Source of the DNA: an uncultured Prochlorococcus sp.
Lineage (GTDB): Bacteria > Cyanobacteriota > Cyanobacteriia > PCC-6307 > Cyanobiaceae
Assembly (NCBI GenBank): GCA_902536455.1
Contig: CACAXN010000011.1
Location: 1 to 37,791 of the forward strand
Direction: 5' to 3'
Length of the DNA: 37,791 nt
Shown piece after piece: positions 35,038 through 37,791 of this stretch (the stretch's first letter is position 1; each line of letters starts with the position of its first letter). A model generated the notes under the pieces. That model had not been told where the DNA came from and ran no database searches. It saw only the letters and a list, made by a program, of their open reading frames with translations. Both the position numbers and the translations under genes were made by a program.

Positions 35038-35610
35038 TTAATTGACTTTTAATAATTCAACTTCAAATATTAAAGTCGCATTAGCAGGTATTACATTTCC
35101 AGCTCCTCTTGATCCGTATCCAAGTTCCGGAGGGATTGTTAATTTTCTTTTGCCTCCAACTTTCATGCCTGCTACACCTTCGTCCCAACCTTTTATTACT
35201 CGTCCGGCACCCAAAGGAAAACTGAAGGGAGCTCTGCCGATACTGGTATCAAACTGTGTCCCGTCTTCTAGAGTTCCTGTGTAATTTACAGTAACTGTTT
35301 GCCCAGCACTAGCTTCATCTCCTTCCCCGTTTACGATATCTGCAATAATTAGACCACTTTCTGTAGTCATTGAATTGTTGTCTGATGGTGTTTCTTCTGC
35401 CATAGCGAAAAGTATAGGATTTGGATCTGATGGGTCTAGTTCAAATAGATTATTATTTGAGACATTTGATGATTTTGCTACAGGTGTTCTTTGAACTGAC
35501 TGAGTTTCTGATTCAGCAGCATTAACAACTTGAGGTGAATTAAATTGACTGAAAAGAGTTAATGAAACACAAAAAACAAAAACTGCAAAACTAATAAAGA
35601 CTTCTTTCAC
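35038..35610 (-). CDS. FKBP-type peptidyl-prolyl cis-trans isomerase, exported
   Basis: A folding catalyst acting on proline bonds outside the cytoplasm. A signal peptide occupies about residues 1-31 (hydrophobic [17 protein letters not shown], then VVNA). A low-complexity linker of about 50 residues follows, then one FKBP domain at about 80-190 with [36 protein letters not shown] and [11 protein letters not shown]. The 190 residues are usual for cyanobacterial lumenal or periplasmic FKBPs. The start is a GTG. It is divergent from lnt. Confidence 0.93.
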   Translation of the reverse strand: MKEVFISFAVFVFCVSLTLFSQFNSPQVVNAAESETQSVQRTPVAKSSNVSNNNLFELDPSDPNPILFAMAEETPSDNNSMTTESGLIIADIVNGEGDEASAGQTVTVNYTGTLEDGTQFDTSIGRAPFSFPLGAGRVIKGWDEGVAGMKVGGKRKLTIPPELGYGSRGAGNVIPANATLIFEVELLKVN

Positions 35611-35696
35611 TTAAATTTTGAAAGTTACTAAAACTTAGTCTACAGAATGAAGGTACAATAAATGGGTGATTATAAATTTAATTTCGAAATTTTAGA

Positions 35697-37184
35697 TTGT
35701 TAATCCCAACTCAAATTAAAAGTCTAAGACAATATTTTTACCCTTGTTTAGGAGGGATTTTAGGAGGAATTTCAGTTTCAACTCATTTTTGGCTGATTTT
35801 TATGCCGATATCTTTATTTATTTTATGGAAGGGAAGTGAAAGGAGATTAGCAAATTTTTGTTGGGGTTTTTTCTTTATCTTGATAAGTCATTCTTGGCTT
35901 TATGATCTTCATCCATTGACATGGCTTGGGTTTTCATGGCTAGCAAGTTTAATAATTACCATTTTAATATTATTATTTTGCGCTTTTCTTGGTGGGATAT
36001 TAGTTTATTTATGGGGATTGTTAGTTGAAATTATTCTCTGGAAAGAGGATGTTTTCAAAATGAAAATATTATCTTTAACAGTAAAAGTATTTTTTTTATC
36101 CTTGACTTGGGGTATTGGTGAACTGATACTTTCTCAAACTCCTTTTTTTTGGATAGGTTTAGGAGAGAGTCTTATCCCAGGTGATATTTATCTTGCTGGT
36201 TTAGCAAGATGGATTGGTGCAAGTGGTTTATGCGTATTACAAATATTGATTGGATTTTGGATTTTTTATATTCAAGGTAGATGGGAAAGAAAACTTCACT
36301 TTAAAAAAATATTTCTTTTAGGACTTTTAGTTTTTATTTTCTTACATTTATTTGGAGGTTTAACAAGTCCAGTAAAAAGAAATTATGAGTATCCAGTAGC
36401 TATTTGGCAAACTAATATACCAACAAGAGAAAAATTAAAAATAAATGATGAATTTATTGAAGAAAAGCTATCCATCGCTCAAAAATATGCTTTATCAAAC
36501 AAAGCGAAACTTCTTGTTGCGCCTGAAGGAACTCTATCTAATAATTTTTATTTTTCTAAAGGCATTAAGGTTAATACCTTGTCAGGAGGTTTCAGAAATT
36601 CAAATAATGAGTTAAGAAGTTCTTTACTCGGATTTCAAATTGGAGATAAATCTTTTACCACATTTATAGATAAAAATAGACTTGTTCCAATAGGTGAAAA
36701 AATACCTAGATTTCTAGATATTTTCTCAAGAGGATTATCTGCAGTAGGAGGAATTCAACCAGGCTCTAATTCAAGATTTTTTGATACTAAATTTACACCC
36801 CCTCTCGCAGTAGCTATATGTTACGAAATTAGTGATGGACTAGAAATAAGAAAGGCTATTAATAGCGGTGCAAAACTAATAATAACTGCAGCAAATTTAG
36901 ATCCATATCCAGCTAAGCTTTATAATCAATTCCTATCTTTGGCTAGATTAAGAAGTATTGAAAATAAGAAAAATAATTTACTAGTATCAAATACAGGCCC
37001 TTCGGGCTTAGTTCAAGATGATGGAAAAATAATTAGACTTTTAGATTATGATGTTGAGCGAAATGAAATAGTGTTCCCTAACTTTTCATCCGAAAAGACT
37101 TTCTATACAAAATTTGGAGATAAACCTATTTTGTTTTTGTTTATATTTTTTATGGGATTAAATATCTTTTGGAAAATTAATTAA
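35697..37184 (+). CDS. lnt: Apolipoprotein N-acyltransferase
   Basis: Membrane enzyme that adds the third acyl chain to bacterial lipoproteins. About six to seven hydrophobic segments fill residues 1-225, followed by a nitrilase-type domain. Catalytic residues are visible: Glu in APEGTLSN, Lys in [11 protein letters not shown] and Cys in [10 protein letters not shown]. The 495 residues are normal. The start is a TTG with no in-frame ATG nearby. Its last bases overlap the convergent mnmA by 8. Confidence 0.93.
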   Translation: MLIPTQIKSLRQYFYPCLGGILGGISVSTHFWLIFMPISLFILWKGSERRLANFCWGFFFILISHSWLYDLHPLTWLGFSWLASLIITILILLFCAFLGGILVYLWGLLVEIILWKEDVFKMKILSLTVKVFFLSLTWGIGELILSQTPFFWIGLGESLIPGDIYLAGLARWIGASGLCVLQILIGFWIFYIQGRWERKLHFKKIFLLGLLVFIFLHLFGGLTSPVKRNYEYPVAIWQTNIPTREKLKINDEFIEEKLSIAQKYALSNKAKLLVAPEGTLSNNFYFSKGIKVNTLSGGFRNSNNELRSSLLGFQIGDKSFTTFIDKNRLVPIGEKIPRFLDIFSRGLSAVGGIQPGSNSRFFDTKFTPPLAVAICYEISDGLEIRKAINSGAKLIITAANLDPYPAKLYNQFLSLARLRSIENKKNNLLVSNTGPSGLVQDDGKIIRLLDYDVERNEIVFPNFSSEKTFYTKFGDKPILFLFIFFMGLNIFWKIN

Positions 37185-37791
37185 TTAACCCTCCACCTAA
37201 TAAAATTTCTCCTTTATAAAAAACTGCAGCTTGTCCGGGCGTTACCGAACTTTGACTATCTTCAAAAATTAATTTAAATGTTTTAGTAGGATTATCTTTA
37301 TTTTTTAAAGGGATTAAAGTTCCTTTTACTGGATGACTTCTATATCTGATTTGTGCTTCTACTTCAATCTCTTGCTTAGGTTCTTCGATTGAAACCCAGT
37401 TAACCTCACTAATTATTGCTTCTTTATGAAAGAGATCACTTTTATCTGCTACATAAACTATGTTTTTTTCCCTGTCTAAACTTTTTACATATAAAGGTTC
37501 CGGCCAAGCAATGCCCAACCCTTTTCTCTGGCCTATAGTAAAGTGCTGAATTCCATTGTGCGTCCCAAGGACTTTCCCATTTACATGCACAATTTCTCCT
37601 TCTTTGGGTTCTATGTGTTTGTCGATAAATATCTGCATTGAACCATAATGCTCAACTAAACATAAATCTTGACTTTCTGGTTTTTGAGCAGTTCTAAGGC
37701 CTAATCTGAGGGCTTCCCTTCTTGTATCTTCTTTTTTCATTTCACCAAGAGGAAATTCTAATCTGCTTAGTACTTCTTGAGAAAGAGAATA
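37177..37791 (-). CDS. mnmA: tRNA-specific 2-thiouridylase, C-terminal part
   Basis: Thiolates U34 of Lys, Glu and Gln tRNAs. The frame runs off the right edge of the window: the codons upstream of the ATG at 37740 encode [11 protein letters not shown], which is conserved MnmA sequence, so that Met is internal. Visible features are SQDLCLV with the second catalytic Cys, [15 protein letters not shown], and the C-terminal beta domain ending [19 protein letters not shown]. About 204 residues are present; the N-terminal ATP-binding domain is outside. Confidence 0.95.
   Translation of the reverse strand, partial: YSLSQEVLSRLEFPLGEMKKEDTRREALRLGLRTAQKPESQDLCLVEHYGSMQIFIDKHIEPKEGEIVHVNGKVLGTHNGIQHFTIGQRKGLGIAWPEPLYVKSLDREKNIVYVADKSDLFHKEAIISEVNWVSIEEPKQEIEVEAQIRYRSHPVKGTLIPLKNKDNPTKTFKLIFEDSQSSVTPGQAAVFYKGEILLGGGLIN

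Noticed and set aside
1-37791. CRISPR arrays, insertion sequences, prophage or a genomic island
   Set aside because: No spaced direct repeats, transposase, integrase or phage genes are seen, and the tRNA genes show no flanking duplicated ends or foreign cargo.

Overview
The window looks like a chromosomal core segment of a high-light-adapted Prochlorococcus. The DNA is very AT-rich and gene spacing is tight. It carries picocyanobacterial signatures: a DUF1825 tail, a ClpR/ClpP pair, a high-light-inducible (Hli) protein, a nickel superoxide dismutase with its maturation protease, DUF3086 and DUF3119 proteins, and FtsZ with an IPEFLR tail. I see no rRNA, phage, insertion sequence or CRISPR. The strain assignment is inference from gene content.

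Layout. 1-2140 (+): DUF1825 tail, tyrS, pyrF. 2133-4933 (-): an MlaE-type lipid permease, DUF3119, DUF3086 and plsY, a compact group with a membrane-lipid flavour. 4943-8507: a GPH-family sugar symporter (-), tRNA-Gly (+) and the glycogen debranching enzyme glgX (-). 8508-9134 is the only large gene-free stretch; it ends in the promoter of the HU gene. 9545-10936 is a patch of small membrane or secreted proteins plus an Hli protein. 10976-15542 (-): PIN/TRAM protein, clpR, clpP, ilvC, cobD. 15640-17770: hemW, panB, SRP RNA. 17786-22844 (-): tRNA-His, miaB, ddl, a small membrane protein, ftsQ, ftsZ. 22973-25599 (+): a CodA-like amidohydrolase and an FAD-linked oxidase. 25596-28102 (-): tRNA-Leu, argD, folC. 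28386-28600 (+): two overlapping microprotein genes too short for ordinary gene finding. 28645-30015 (-): murA. 30206-33399 (+): SpoU RNA methyltransferase, lpdA, trpC. 33455-34959: a nickel-SOD cassette (permease, protease, sodN). 35038-37791: FKBP isomerase, lnt and the C-terminal part of mnmA.

Most of this is housekeeping: translation and tRNA modification, pyrimidine, branched-chain amino acid, arginine, tryptophan, pantothenate and folate synthesis, the cell wall, division, and proteolysis. The observations most worth a second look are a probable ATC start codon for the nickel-SOD maturation protease inside a TAATC stop/start junction, an RNA methyltransferase whose conserved N-terminus has no ATG, GTG or TTG before it, an argD start codon 5 nt after the 3' end of a tRNA-Leu, and the two ATGA-coupled single-helix microproteins. 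I did not find a clear novel defence or mobile system.
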